Assembly: GCA_946479475.1 (NCBI GenBank)
Contig: CAMLGG010000327.1
Location: 1 to 5,391, forward strand
Length of the DNA stretch: 5,391 nucleotides
Source of the DNA: an uncultured Ideonella sp.
GTDB lineage: Bacteria > Pseudomonadota > Gammaproteobacteria > Burkholderiales > Burkholderiaceae
Direction: 5' to 3'
Shown: positions 1-5,391 of the stretch, piece by piece
Layout of the letters: each line of letters begins with the position of its first letter
How positions within the stretch are numbered: the first letter of the stretch is position 1
The notes under the pieces: model-generated
What the model was told of the DNA's origin: nothing
Databases searched by the model: none
What the model saw: only the letters and a program-made list of their open reading frames with translations
Program-made: the position numbers and the translations under genes

Positions 1-1
1 G

Positions 2-91
2 GCGCTGGGGTGTGGGTATGACTCCACCTCGGCTTACATTGCGGCGTTCAAGCAGTTGTTCGGGGCGACGCCGGGGGAGCTCAAGTTGTAG
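2..91 (+). CDS. AraC-family transcriptional regulator, C-terminal fragment (5' end outside window)
   Basis: Reading from base 2 gives 29 residues and a TAG stop. They fit the end of the second helix-turn-helix of AraC/XylS DNA-binding domains: an A-LG-GYDS-SAYIAAFKQLFG-TPGEL pattern, matching the family signature of a G-[YF]-x-S-x-S-x-[FY]-x-x-x-F-[KR] stretch followed by G-x-[TS]-P. Such proteins bind promoter DNA through two HTH units and usually sense a ligand with an N-terminal domain, which is not visible here, so the regulated pathway is unknown. The gene points toward the glyQ-to-peptidase operon and is convergent with it. All four glycine codons are GGG and both TTG leucines are non-preferred, unlike the GGC/CTG-rich operon. 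The sample is tiny, but it hints at accessory or weakly expressed origin. The family call is firm; the specificity is unknown. Confidence 0.85.
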   Translation, partial: ALGCGYDSTSAYIAAFKQLFGATPGELKL

Positions 92-106
92 TGTTGCTTG
101 TGCGGG

Positions 107-127
107 CCCCTTCGCGGGGTAAACCCC
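107..127. terminator. Alternative small GC hairpins after the AraC-type stop (possible terminator)
   Basis: CCCC at 107-110 can pair with GGGG at 116-119 around a TTCGC loop. The same GGGG can instead pair with CCCC at 124-127 around TAAA. The two stems are mutually exclusive and start about 16 bases after the TAG of the AraC-type gene, a plausible place for termination. The stems are only 4 bp and no T-run follows on either strand, so an intrinsic terminator is weakly supported. Confidence 0.25.
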
Positions 128-134
128 ACCCACA

Positions 135-245
135 GGGGGGGGGCCGGTGCAGCTACCAGTGCCGGACCCGGTGGGGGGGGGTTTGACGCGAAAGGGCCCG
201 GCCGGGGAAAAAAAAAAACCGCCGGGGGGTCTCCCCACCCCCCCC
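135..245. other. Cluster of long homopolymer runs (possible sequence artefact or G-rich structure)
   Basis: Within about 110 bases there are G9 (135-143), G9 (173-181), A11 (208-218), G6 (224-229) and C8 (238-245), plus shorter runs. Nothing comparable occurs in the remaining 5 kb. In a GC-rich genome an A11 run flanked by G and C runs is unusual. The pattern could come from consensus errors in a low-coverage or poor-quality join. It could also be a real G-rich segment able to form quadruplex structure on the + strand. No coding function is supported. Confidence 0.6.
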
Positions 246-292
246 GGCCGCTCGGGTACACGGTTTCCGCTCGATCCTCCCTGGACCGCCCT

Positions 293-317
293 TTCGCTCA
301 CGCGTGATGACAGCGAA
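293..317. repeat. Nested inverted repeat in the convergent intergenic region
   Basis: TTCGCT at 293-298 is the reverse complement of AGCGAA at 312-317, with a 13-base loop. The loop overlaps a perfect 10-base palindrome, TCACGCGTGA, at 298-307. The motif GCGTGA recurs at 302-307 and 320-325. This could be an RNA hairpin at the end of either convergent transcript, or a protein-binding palindrome. No T-run follows, so calling it an intrinsic terminator is not justified. Confidence 0.35.
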
Positions 318-354
318 TAGCGTGACTGTGCCTGCTAAGCGGCGCGGGAACCAT

Positions 355-367
355 CCCCCTTTGGGGG
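355..367. repeat. Perfect 5-bp hairpin CCCCC-TTT-GGGGG
   Basis: CCCCC at 355-359 pairs with GGGGG at 363-367 around a TTT loop. It lies 45 bases past the stop of the minus-strand peptidase gene. On the minus strand the stem is followed by ATGGTTCC, not a U-tract. A terminator role for the operon is possible but only weakly supported. GGGAAC occurs just before it and again at its 3' side as a short direct repeat. Confidence 0.35.
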
Positions 368-396
368 GAACAGCTTGTCAATCGCAGCGCCGCAAC

Positions 397-413
397 GACG
401 CTTGACCAGCGTC
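397..413 (-). repeat. 6-bp inverted repeat overlapping the peptidase stop codon
   Basis: GACGCT at 397-402 is the exact reverse complement of AGCGTC at 408-413, with a 5-base loop. The right arm runs into the TGA stop (412-414) of the minus-strand metallopeptidase gene. It could form a 3'-end hairpin in the operon mRNA. No U-tract follows on the minus strand, so rho-dependent termination or mere chance remains possible. Confidence 0.35.
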
Positions 414-1308
414 AGGCGAAGATCGGCAGGACCGGGTCGCGAAGCTGCGCCTTGCGGTCTTCCAGGTCCGGGATCACCGAGCGGACGACTTCCCAGAAGG
501 CGGCGCTGTGATTCATCTCACGCAGATGGGCCAGTTCGTGGGCCACCACGTAGTCGATCACCGGCAGGCCGAAATGAACCAGGCGCCAGTTCAGATGGAT
601 GGAGCCGTCCGCAGACGCGCTGCCCCAGCGGGTCTGGGCCGAACTCAGCCGCATGCGCCGGACCTTCACGCCCAGCTTCGGGGCGAACTCGGCACAACGC
701 TCCTCGAAGATGCGGCGCGCCTGGCGCTGAAGCCAGCTCTGCACGACATCGCATATCTGTGCGGGCTGGGCGGCCTGCGGCAGGCCGATGTGCAGCGTGA
801 GCCTGGGCACGCCGGGCAGGGCCTGGGCGTCGGTGTTCAGGACGGCACCGGCGACCCGGGGATCGAGCACCAGGATGATGTTCTCGCCGAGGAAAGGCAG
901 CGTGGCGCCATCGCGCCATTCGACCCGGGCCGACTCGAGGCGGCGCTGGCGCTCGCGCTGCTCCCCGAGCTTGCGCAGGATCCAGGCCGACTTCTCGCGC
1001 AAGGCGGACTCGATCTCGTTCACGCCCACCCAGCGCGGCGCGCTGACGGCCAGGCCCTCGGGGCCGACGGTGAAGCCGATCGACTTGCGGCGCGCACGGC
1101 GCAGCAGGTAGGCCACCTGGCATTCGCCGAGCCGGATCTCCCGGTCGGCGCGAGGATGACGATGGACGAGCGGGGCGGGAGCGGGAACCACCGGGGCAGC
1201 TGGTTCAGGCCGGGGCGCCCGCGGCTCAGGCGATCGCGGCCCGACCGGCGGCGGCACGTCGAACAGTGACAACTGCTCGGGCACATCGGCAACGAAGCTG
1301 CGCGGCAT
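412..1308 (-). CDS. YgjP/DUF45-type zinc metallopeptidase (M48-like gluzincin) with long N-terminal tail
   Basis: The 298-residue product ends in a YgjP-like metallopeptidase domain (COG1451, DUF45). The zinc site is HELAH at 257-261, with H257 and H261 as ligands and E258 as the catalytic base. H267 of the following NHS is the likely third ligand, and F271-W272 follow as in the family. The RWGS stretch at 227-230 (after SSAQT) is the other family hallmark. Residues about 18-55 are rich in Pro, Ala and Arg and are probably disordered; residues 12-16 read QLSLF. No signal peptide is visible, so the protein is probably cytoplasmic. The ATG at 1308 was chosen over one at 1410 because the latter would overlap plsC by 55 bases and add an atypical Arg/Ala-rich leader. 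No strong Shine-Dalgarno precedes 1308. The gene lies 47 bases after plsC and closes the operon. Substrate and pathway are unknown; relation to SprT/SPRTN-like proteases is a fold-level inference. Confidence 0.9.
   Translation of the reverse strand: MPRSFVADVPEQLSLFDVPPPVGPRSPEPRAPRPEPAAPVVPAPAPLVHRHPRADREIRLGECQVAYLLRRARRKSIGFTVGPEGLAVSAPRWVGVNEIESALREKSAWILRKLGEQRERQRRLESARVEWRDGATLPFLGENIILVLDPRVAGAVLNTDAQALPGVPRLTLHIGLPQAAQPAQICDVVQSWLQRQARRIFEERCAEFAPKLGVKVRRMRLSSAQTRWGSASADGSIHLNWRLVHFGLPVIDYVVAHELAHLREMNHSAAFWEVVRSVIPDLEDRKAQLRDPVLPIFA
1261..1275 (-). other. Candidate beta-sliding-clamp-binding motif QLSLF in the peptidase N-terminus
   Basis: Residues 12-16 of the metallopeptidase are Q-L-S-L-F, preceded by E and followed by D. 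This matches exactly the established bacterial clamp-binding pentapeptide consensus QL[S/D]LF, found in DNA polymerases, MutS, MutL and other DnaN partners. It sits in a Pro/Ala-rich, probably flexible tail, where such linear motifs normally lie. Binding is inferred from the motif only. Confidence 0.45.
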
Positions 1309-1355
1309 GAGCGCGGATTCTAGGGTCGGTCCAGGCGGCGCCGCACGACGGGCGA

Positions 1356-2114
1356 CTATCCCGGCCGATAGGCTTCGGGGTCCAGCCGCCGCATCTCGGC
1401 CTCGATCCACGTCTCGACCTCGCGGGTCACCTCTTCGGGCTGGCGGCCTGCGACGGCTATCGGCCGGCCGATGGAGACGTCGATGACGCCGGGCCTGAGC
1501 AGGAAGCTCTTGCGCGGCCAGCAGCGCGCGGAGGTGACCGCGATGGGCACCACCGGCGTGCCGGCGCTGATCGCCAGCCGGGCCGCGCCGGACTTGTACG
1601 TGCCCTGGTCACCGCGCGGCGTGCGGGTGCCCTCGGGGAACATGATCACCCAGCTGCCCTGGGCCATGTAGCGCTTGCCTTGCTCGGCCACCTTGTTCCA
1701 GGCCTCGGTGCGCCGGCTGCGGTCGATGTGGATCATGTCCAGGCTGCCGATGGCCCAGCCGAAGAAGGGAATCCACAGCAGCTCGCGCTTGAACACGTAG
1801 CACAGCGGGTGCGGCATCAGCATGGGGAAGGCGAAGGTCTCCCATGTCGACTGGTGCTTGGGCGCGAGCAGAACGGCCGCGCGCCTGTCGGCGGCGGTGG
1901 GCACGTTCTCTATGCCCTTCACCCGCCAGCGCACGCCGCAGATGATCCGGGCGCCCCAGATCGCGACGGTGAGCCAGCCCCTGCAGATGCGGTAGAGCGG
2001 CACGCCTCGCACGACCGGCGAGACCAGCACGACGAAGGTGGCCCAGGGGACCACCGTCACGGCGAGGAAGAGAAAGAAGAGCGCCGAGCGGACGATCCAG
2101 CCGAGACGTTGCAT
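1356..2114 (-). CDS. plsC: 1-acyl-sn-glycerol-3-phosphate acyltransferase (PlsC/LPLAT family)
   Basis: The 252-residue protein should transfer an acyl chain from acyl-ACP or acyl-CoA to lysophosphatidic acid, making phosphatidic acid at the inner membrane. A hydrophobic segment at about 8-35 likely anchors it. LPLAT blocks appear in order: KHQSTWE with catalytic His87 and Glu92; IDR at 130-132; FPEGTR at 159-164, which binds the phosphate; and TPVVPIAV at 186-193. Block I is HX4E where the textbook motif is HX4D; I recall KHQS-WE forms in betaproteobacterial relatives, so it is probably functional. Length is normal for the family (about 240-260). The ATG at 2114 was chosen because the hydrophobic anchor begins right after it and it lies 29 bases past the gmhB stop. 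The same frame stays open farther upstream, but that part lies over gmhB and is not PlsC-like. Other LPLAT activities, such as ornithine-lipid or lyso-lipid acylation, cannot be excluded. Confidence 0.9.
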   Translation of the reverse strand: MQRLGWIVRSALFFLFLAVTVVPWATFVVLVSPVVRGVPLYRICRGWLTVAIWGARIICGVRWRVKGIENVPTAADRRAAVLLAPKHQSTWETFAFPMLMPHPLCYVFKRELLWIPFFGWAIGSLDMIHIDRSRRTEAWNKVAEQGKRYMAQGSWVIMFPEGTRTPRGDQGTYKSGAARLAISAGTPVVPIAVTSARCWPRKSFLLRPGVIDVSIGRPIAVAGRQPEEVTREVETWIEAEMRRLDPEAYRPG

Positions 2115-2143
2115 GGATGAAGCGATGGGGTCGAGCCGTAAGC

Positions 2144-2734
2144 TCAGACGGCAAAGCGGGCAGCCAGCTCCTGCTGCAGCAGGTGGCTCGCAAACGAAGC
2201 GAGGTCGTCGTGCACGACGGCTCCCGGCACCGCGGCCAGCCACTGGGCCAGTTCGTCGTCGGTGAGCTGCGCTGCCCGCCCGGTGCGGACCAGGTGCGCG
2301 GGGCAGCCCGCGGCACGGGCGGCCTGCAGGTCGCGCAGGGTGTCGGCCACCATGGGCACGTCCTCCAGGTCCACACCGTAACGCTCGGCGATGTCGCGCA
2401 TCATCCCGGGCTGCGGCTTGCGGCAATCGCAGTTGTCCTCGGGCGTGTGGGGGCAGAAGAAGACGGCGTCGATGCGGCCACCCCGGGCCACCAGCATCTT
2501 CATCATCTGCAGGTGGACCGCATTGACCGCGGCCATGTCGATCATGCCGCGCCCGATGCCGGCCTGGTTGGTGGCGACCACCACGTGCCAGCCGGCATGG
2601 TTGAGCCGGGCCACCGCCTCCAGCGCGCCCGGGATGGGCTCCCACTCTGAAGGCTCCTTGACGTGGTCCTCGCGGAAACGGTTCAGGATGCCGTCACGGC
2701 CGAGGATCAGGAGCTTGGGCGCTTGGGTGGGCAT
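2144..2734 (-). CDS. gmhB: GmhB-type D,D-heptose 1,7-bisphosphate 7-phosphatase homologue with Asp nucleophile replaced by Gly
   Basis: The 196-residue product matches the HAD histidinol-phosphatase/GmhB family over its whole length. GmhB removes the 7-phosphate from heptose bisphosphate on the way to ADP-heptose for the lipopolysaccharide inner core, in the cytoplasm. Visible hallmarks are motif I LGRDGILN at 11-18, motif II VVATNQAGIGRG at 52-63 (Thr55), a CxH...CxC zinc site (C94, H96, C102, C104), CRKP with Lys106 (motif III), and VADTLRDLQAA with Asp131 (motif IV). Motif I normally reads D-x-D; here the first Asp, the phosphoaspartate nucleophile, is Gly12 (codon GGC at 2699-2701), while Asp14 is kept. 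The canonical reaction may therefore be impaired. The gene starts 12 bases after glyS, with AGG 8 bases before the ATG. Family membership is firm; catalytic activity is uncertain. Confidence 0.88.
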   Translation of the reverse strand: MPTQAPKLLILGRDGILNRFREDHVKEPSEWEPIPGALEAVARLNHAGWHVVVATNQAGIGRGMIDMAAVNAVHLQMMKMLVARGGRIDAVFFCPHTPEDNCDCRKPQPGMMRDIAERYGVDLEDVPMVADTLRDLQAARAAGCPAHLVRTGRAAQLTDDELAQWLAAVPGAVVHDDLASFASHLLQQELAARFAV

Positions 2735-2742
2735 GGCGGCAA

Positions 2743-2746
2743 CCTG
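2743..2746 (-). promoter_or_regulatory. Weak ribosome binding site for gmhB next to the glyS stop
   Basis: On the minus strand the glyS TAG is followed directly by CAGG, then an 8-base spacer and the gmhB ATG. It is a partial Shine-Dalgarno at good spacing and supports the start at 2734. Together with the 12-base gap it suggests translational coupling of gmhB to glyS. Confidence 0.4.
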
Positions 2747-4852
2747 CTAGCTGGCCAGGCGCGAAAGATCGGCCACGCGGTTCATGGAGGCATGCAGCCG
2801 GCCCAGCAGGGCGAGGCGGTTGGCACGCAGCGCGGGGTCGTCGGCATTGACCATGACGGCATCGAAAAAGGCATCGACCGGGGTCTTCAGCGCGGCGAGG
2901 GCGCACAGCGAGGCGGTGTAGTCGCCGCTTTCGAACAGGGCGTCGGAGCGCGGCTGCACGGTCCCGACGGCTTCGAACAGGGCGCGCTCGGCGGCCTCGG
3001 CCAGCAGCGTGTGCCTTACCTCGGTGGGCAGGGCGCCCTCGACCTTCTTGAGGATGTTGCCGACCCGCTTTTTGGCCGCGGCCAGCGACTCGGCCTCCGG
3101 CAGGGCGGCGAAGGCGCGCACGGCGGCCAGCCGCTGGGGCAGCGTGGCCCAGCGCTCGGGCCGCAGCGCAACCACCGCGTCGACCTCCTTCGCGCTGTAG
3201 CCCAGTTCGCGCAGGTAGCCCACCAGGCGGTCGAAGAGGAAGCCCAGGACCTCGGCCTGCGCCGCGCCATGGTGGGGCGGGAAGGCGGCGAAGGCCGCAT
3301 CCACCAGGGCCGGCAGCGAAAGGGGCAGCTGGCGCTCGACCAGCATGCGGATCACGCCCAGCGCATGGCGGCGCAGGGCGAACGGATCCTTGTCGCCGCT
3401 GGGCTGCTGACCGATGCCGAACAGGCCGGCCAGGGTCTCCAGCTTGTCGGCGAGAGCGACCACCAGGCCGACCTCGTTGCGCGGCAGCTCGTCGCCGGCG
3501 AAGCGCGGCTTGTAGTGGTCCTCGATCGCGAAGGCCACGGCCTCGGTCTCGCCGTCGTGGCGGGCGTAGTAGCCGCCCATGATGCCCTGCAGCTCGGGGA
3601 ACTCGCCCACCATGTCGGTCAGCAGGTCGGCCTTGGCCAGCAGCGCGGCACGGTCGGCCTGGCGGGCCAGGCTCTCTTCGCCGCCCAGCTGCTGCGCGAC
3701 CGACCGGGCAATCGCCATCACGCGCTCGACGCGCTCGCCCTGCGAGCCCAGCTTGCCGTGGTAGACCACTTTCGCCAGGCCCGGGATGCGCGACTCCAGC
3801 GAGCGCTTGCGGTCCTGGTCGAAGAAGAACTTGGCGTCGGCCAGGCGCGGGCGCACGACGCGCTCGTTGCCGCCGACCACCGCGCTCGCGTCGGCCGGCC
3901 GGATGTTGCTGACCACCAGGAACTGGTTGGTGAGCTTGGCCGCAGCATCCAGCAGCGGGAAGTACTTCTGGTTGGCCTTCATCGTGAGGATGAGGCACTC
4001 CTGCGGCACGCCGAGGAACTCGGGCTCGAAGCGGCAGGCCAGCACGTTGGGCCGCTCGACCAGCGCGGTCACTTCGTCGAGCAGGGCCTCGTCGTCGATC
4101 GGGCGGCCGCCGAGCTTCGCGGCAGCGGCAGCGAGCTGGCGCTCGATCTCGGCGCGGCGCTCGGCGAAGCTCGCGATCACCGCGCCCTGCTCGGCCAGCT
4201 GGGAGGCATAGCCGTCGGCATCGGCGATCGCCACCTCGGGGGTCGTGGCCTCGAAGCGGTGGCCGAGCGTGACGCGGCCCGCCGTGAGGCCGAGGGCCGT
4301 CACCGGCACGATCTCGCTGCCGTGCAGCGCGACCAGCCGGTGCGCCGGGCGGACGAACTTCACGTCGGTCCAGCCGTCAGCCAGCTGGTAGGTCATGACC
4401 TTGGGAATGGGCAGCAGGCGCAGCGCCTCGTCCAGCGCCTTCTGCAGGCCCTCGGCCAGCGTGGCGCCCGGCACGGTGCTGTCGAGGAACAGCGCCTCCG
4501 CCTTGCCGTCCATCGCCCGCTTGAGCTCCGGCACGGCCGAGGCGTCGGCGCCCAGGGCAGCGAGCTTCTTCAGCAGGGCGGGCGTCGGCTGGCCATCGGC
4601 CGTGAGCGCCACGGCCACCGGCATCAGCTTCTGCTGCAGGGCACGGTCGGCGGCCTTGGCGGCCACGGACTCCAACCGCACGGCCAGCCGGCGTGGCGAG
4701 GCGTAGGGCGTAGCGCTTGCATGGGCAGGCGCCAGGCCTTGCGACTTCAGGCTCTCGGCCAGCGTGCCGGCAAAGGCCTCGCCGAGCTTCTTCAGCGCCT
4801 TGGGCGGCAGCTCTTCGACGAACAGTTCAACGAGAAGGGTTTGCGCGGTCAT
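2747..4852 (-). CDS. glyS: Glycine--tRNA ligase beta subunit
   Basis: This 701-residue protein is the tRNA-recognising beta subunit of the bacterial alpha2beta2 glycyl-tRNA synthetase, which with GlyQ attaches glycine to tRNA-Gly in the cytoplasm. Diagnostic stretches in order are VELFVEELPPKAL at 8-20, DVKFVRPAHRLVALHG at 163-178, TMKANQKYFPL at 290-300, SNIRPAD at 315-321 followed by RVVRPRLADAKFFFDQD at 331-347, and the HD-like region with LLTDMVGEFPELQGIMGGYY at 410-429. These are followed by GDKDPFALRRHALG at 486-499 and a C-terminal DALR-like anticodon-binding domain ending in PVDAFFDAVMVNADD (658-672) and RANRLALLGRL (676-686). Length is close to the E. coli protein (689). No frameshift or missing block was seen. 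The ATG at 4852 lies 5 bases after the glyQ stop, with only a distant purine stretch upstream (GAGGGC, 12-base spacer), so coupling to glyQ translation is likely. Confidence 0.98.
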   Translation of the reverse strand: MTAQTLLVELFVEELPPKALKKLGEAFAGTLAESLKSQGLAPAHASATPYASPRRLAVRLESVAAKAADRALQQKLMPVAVALTADGQPTPALLKKLAALGADASAVPELKRAMDGKAEALFLDSTVPGATLAEGLQKALDEALRLLPIPKVMTYQLADGWTDVKFVRPAHRLVALHGSEIVPVTALGLTAGRVTLGHRFEATTPEVAIADADGYASQLAEQGAVIASFAERRAEIERQLAAAAAKLGGRPIDDEALLDEVTALVERPNVLACRFEPEFLGVPQECLILTMKANQKYFPLLDAAAKLTNQFLVVSNIRPADASAVVGGNERVVRPRLADAKFFFDQDRKRSLESRIPGLAKVVYHGKLGSQGERVERVMAIARSVAQQLGGEESLARQADRAALLAKADLLTDMVGEFPELQGIMGGYYARHDGETEAVAFAIEDHYKPRFAGDELPRNEVGLVVALADKLETLAGLFGIGQQPSGDKDPFALRRHALGVIRMLVERQLPLSLPALVDAAFAAFPPHHGAAQAEVLGFLFDRLVGYLRELGYSAKEVDAVVALRPERWATLPQRLAAVRAFAALPEAESLAAAKKRVGNILKKVEGALPTEVRHTLLAEAAERALFEAVGTVQPRSDALFESGDYTASLCALAALKTPVDAFFDAVMVNADDPALRANRLALLGRLHASMNRVADLSRLAS

Positions 4853-4857
4853 GGTGG

Positions 4858-5391
4858 TCAGGCGGCCCTCTTCTTCTCGATTTGCGTCATCACTTCGTCG
4901 GCCCAGGCGCGAGGCGCGAGCGGGAAGCCGAGGCGGGCACGGCTGTCGTAGTAGCTCTGCGCCACCGAACGCGCCAGGTTGCGGATGCGGCCGATGTAGG
5001 CGGCGCGCTCGGTCACGCTGATCGCGCCGCGCGCGTCCAGCAGGTTGAAGGTGTGGGCGGCCTTGAGCAGCTGCTCGTAGGCCGGCAGCGCGAGCTGCTG
5101 CTCCATCAGGTACTTGCTCTGCTTCTCGTGCGCCGAGAAGGCCTGCAGCAGGAACTCGACGTCGGAGTGCTCGAAGTTGTAGGTGCTCTGCTCGATCTCG
5201 TTCTGCAGGAAGACGTCGCCGTACTTGATGCCGGGCGCGTATTGCAGGTCGTAGACGTTCTCGACACCCTGCAGGTACATCGCCAGCCGCTCGAGGCCGT
5301 AGGTGATCTCGCCGGTGGCCGGCTTGCAGTCGATGCCGCCGACCTGCTGGAAGTAGGTGAACTGCGTGACCTCCATGCCGTTGAGCCAGAC
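4858..5391 (-). CDS. glyQ: Glycine--tRNA ligase alpha subunit, C-terminal part (start outside window)
   Basis: The frame enters at the right edge as [16 protein letters not shown], characteristic of GlyQ, and runs 177 residues to TGA. GlyQ is the class II catalytic subunit that activates glycine with ATP; full proteins are about 300 residues, so roughly the first 120 are missing. Class II motif 3 is visible as [15 protein letters not shown], with its Arg in GLERL at fragment residues 32-36. Farther on come the helical segments with [18 protein letters not shown] at about 119-136, also typical. The Met codon at 5376 is internal, because the five residues before it continue the conserved sequence. 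The operon promoter must lie to the right of the window. Confidence 0.98.
   Translation of the reverse strand, partial: VWLNGMEVTQFTYFQQVGGIDCKPATGEITYGLERLAMYLQGVENVYDLQYAPGIKYGDVFLQNEIEQSTYNFEHSDVEFLLQAFSAHEKQSKYLMEQQLALPAYEQLLKAAHTFNLLDARGAISVTERAAYIGRIRNLARSVAQSYYDSRARLGFPLAPRAWADEVMTQIEKKRAA

Larger units (their letters stand above)
92..411. other. Convergent intergenic region, no credible gene
   Basis: This 320-base stretch separates the stop of the AraC-type gene from the stop of the minus-strand metallopeptidase gene. Open frames exist on both strands but encode Gly/Pro/Arg-rich low-complexity peptides produced by homopolymers, with no recognisable family or ribosome binding site. 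No tRNA, rRNA or CRISPR structure was seen. The region holds a homopolymer cluster in its left half and several small inverted repeats, described separately. Transcription from both sides must end here, yet no classical hairpin-plus-T-run terminator was found. Confidence 0.75.

Noticed and set aside
34..307. Short open frames over the homopolymer block on both strands (75 and 69 codons)
   Set aside because: They encode Gly/Pro-rich peptides generated by the G and C runs, overlap each other, one overlaps the AraC-type gene end, and none has a visible ribosome binding site or family match.
508..1269. A 253-codon + strand frame antisense to the metallopeptidase gene
   Set aside because: It is a complementary-strand shadow of a gene with a clear HELAH zinc site. 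Its composition is typical of such shadows and no family was recognised.
1309..1355. TAGAAT in the plsC-peptidase gap as a -10 promoter element
   Set aside because: No acceptable -35 element occurs at about 17 bases spacing, and the resulting start of transcription would fall at or beyond the ATG.
1309..1410. Earlier ATG at 1410 for the metallopeptidase (34 extra residues)
   Set aside because: It would overlap the 3' end of plsC by 55 bases and add a low-complexity Arg/Ala/Pro leader. The ATG at 1308 in the gap fits better.
1356..2645. A 429-codon minus-strand frame that would extend PlsC upstream through gmhB
   Set aside because: Only the last 252 codons resemble PlsC. The upstream part is an out-of-frame reading of gmhB with no acyltransferase features, and the ATG at 2114 sits just before the hydrophobic anchor.
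2663..4951. A 762-codon open frame on the + strand, antisense to the whole of glyS
   Set aside because: It lies opposite a well-conserved glyS, and its Gln/Gly/Ala/His/Arg-rich composition is what GC-rich codon usage yields on the complementary strand. No family resemblance or ribosome binding site was seen.

Overview
The window looks like chromosomal DNA from a GC-rich betaproteobacterium, most likely of the order Burkholderiales. The evidence is a strong GC preference at third codon positions, the two-subunit (alpha2beta2) glycyl-tRNA synthetase, a GmhB with the betaproteobacterial style of motif IV, and the gene order glyQ-glyS-gmhB-plsC-YgjP-type peptidase, which I recall as a recurring Burkholderiales cluster. 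Genus cannot be settled from the sequence alone.

Layout, left to right. Positions 2-91 hold the last 29 codons of an AraC-family regulator on the + strand. Positions 92-411 form a convergent intergenic region without a credible gene. It contains a block of long homopolymers (G9, G9, A11, G6, C8) that may be a sequencing or assembly artefact, plus several small inverted repeats. From 412 to the right edge everything is on the minus strand and reads right to left as one tight transcription unit: glyQ (5' part outside the window), glyS, gmhB, plsC and a YgjP/DUF45-type zinc metallopeptidase. The spacings are 5, 12, 29 and 47 bases, and no internal terminator or convincing internal promoter was found.

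The operon mixes housekeeping jobs. GlyQ and GlyS charge tRNA-Gly, GmhB belongs to ADP-heptose synthesis for lipopolysaccharide, and PlsC makes phosphatidic acid for membrane phospholipids. The role of the last gene, a soluble gluzincin protease, is poorly known.

Two observations deserve a second look. First, the GmhB homologue has Gly12 where HAD phosphatases carry the catalytic nucleophile Asp, although its second motif I Asp, zinc ligands and motif III/IV residues are present. Second, the YgjP-type peptidase carries QLSLF, a textbook match to the bacterial sliding-clamp-binding pentapeptide, in a probably disordered N-terminal tail. This suggests a replication- or repair-coupled protease, by analogy with PCNA-binding SPRTN. 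Both are readings of the sequence, not demonstrated functions.
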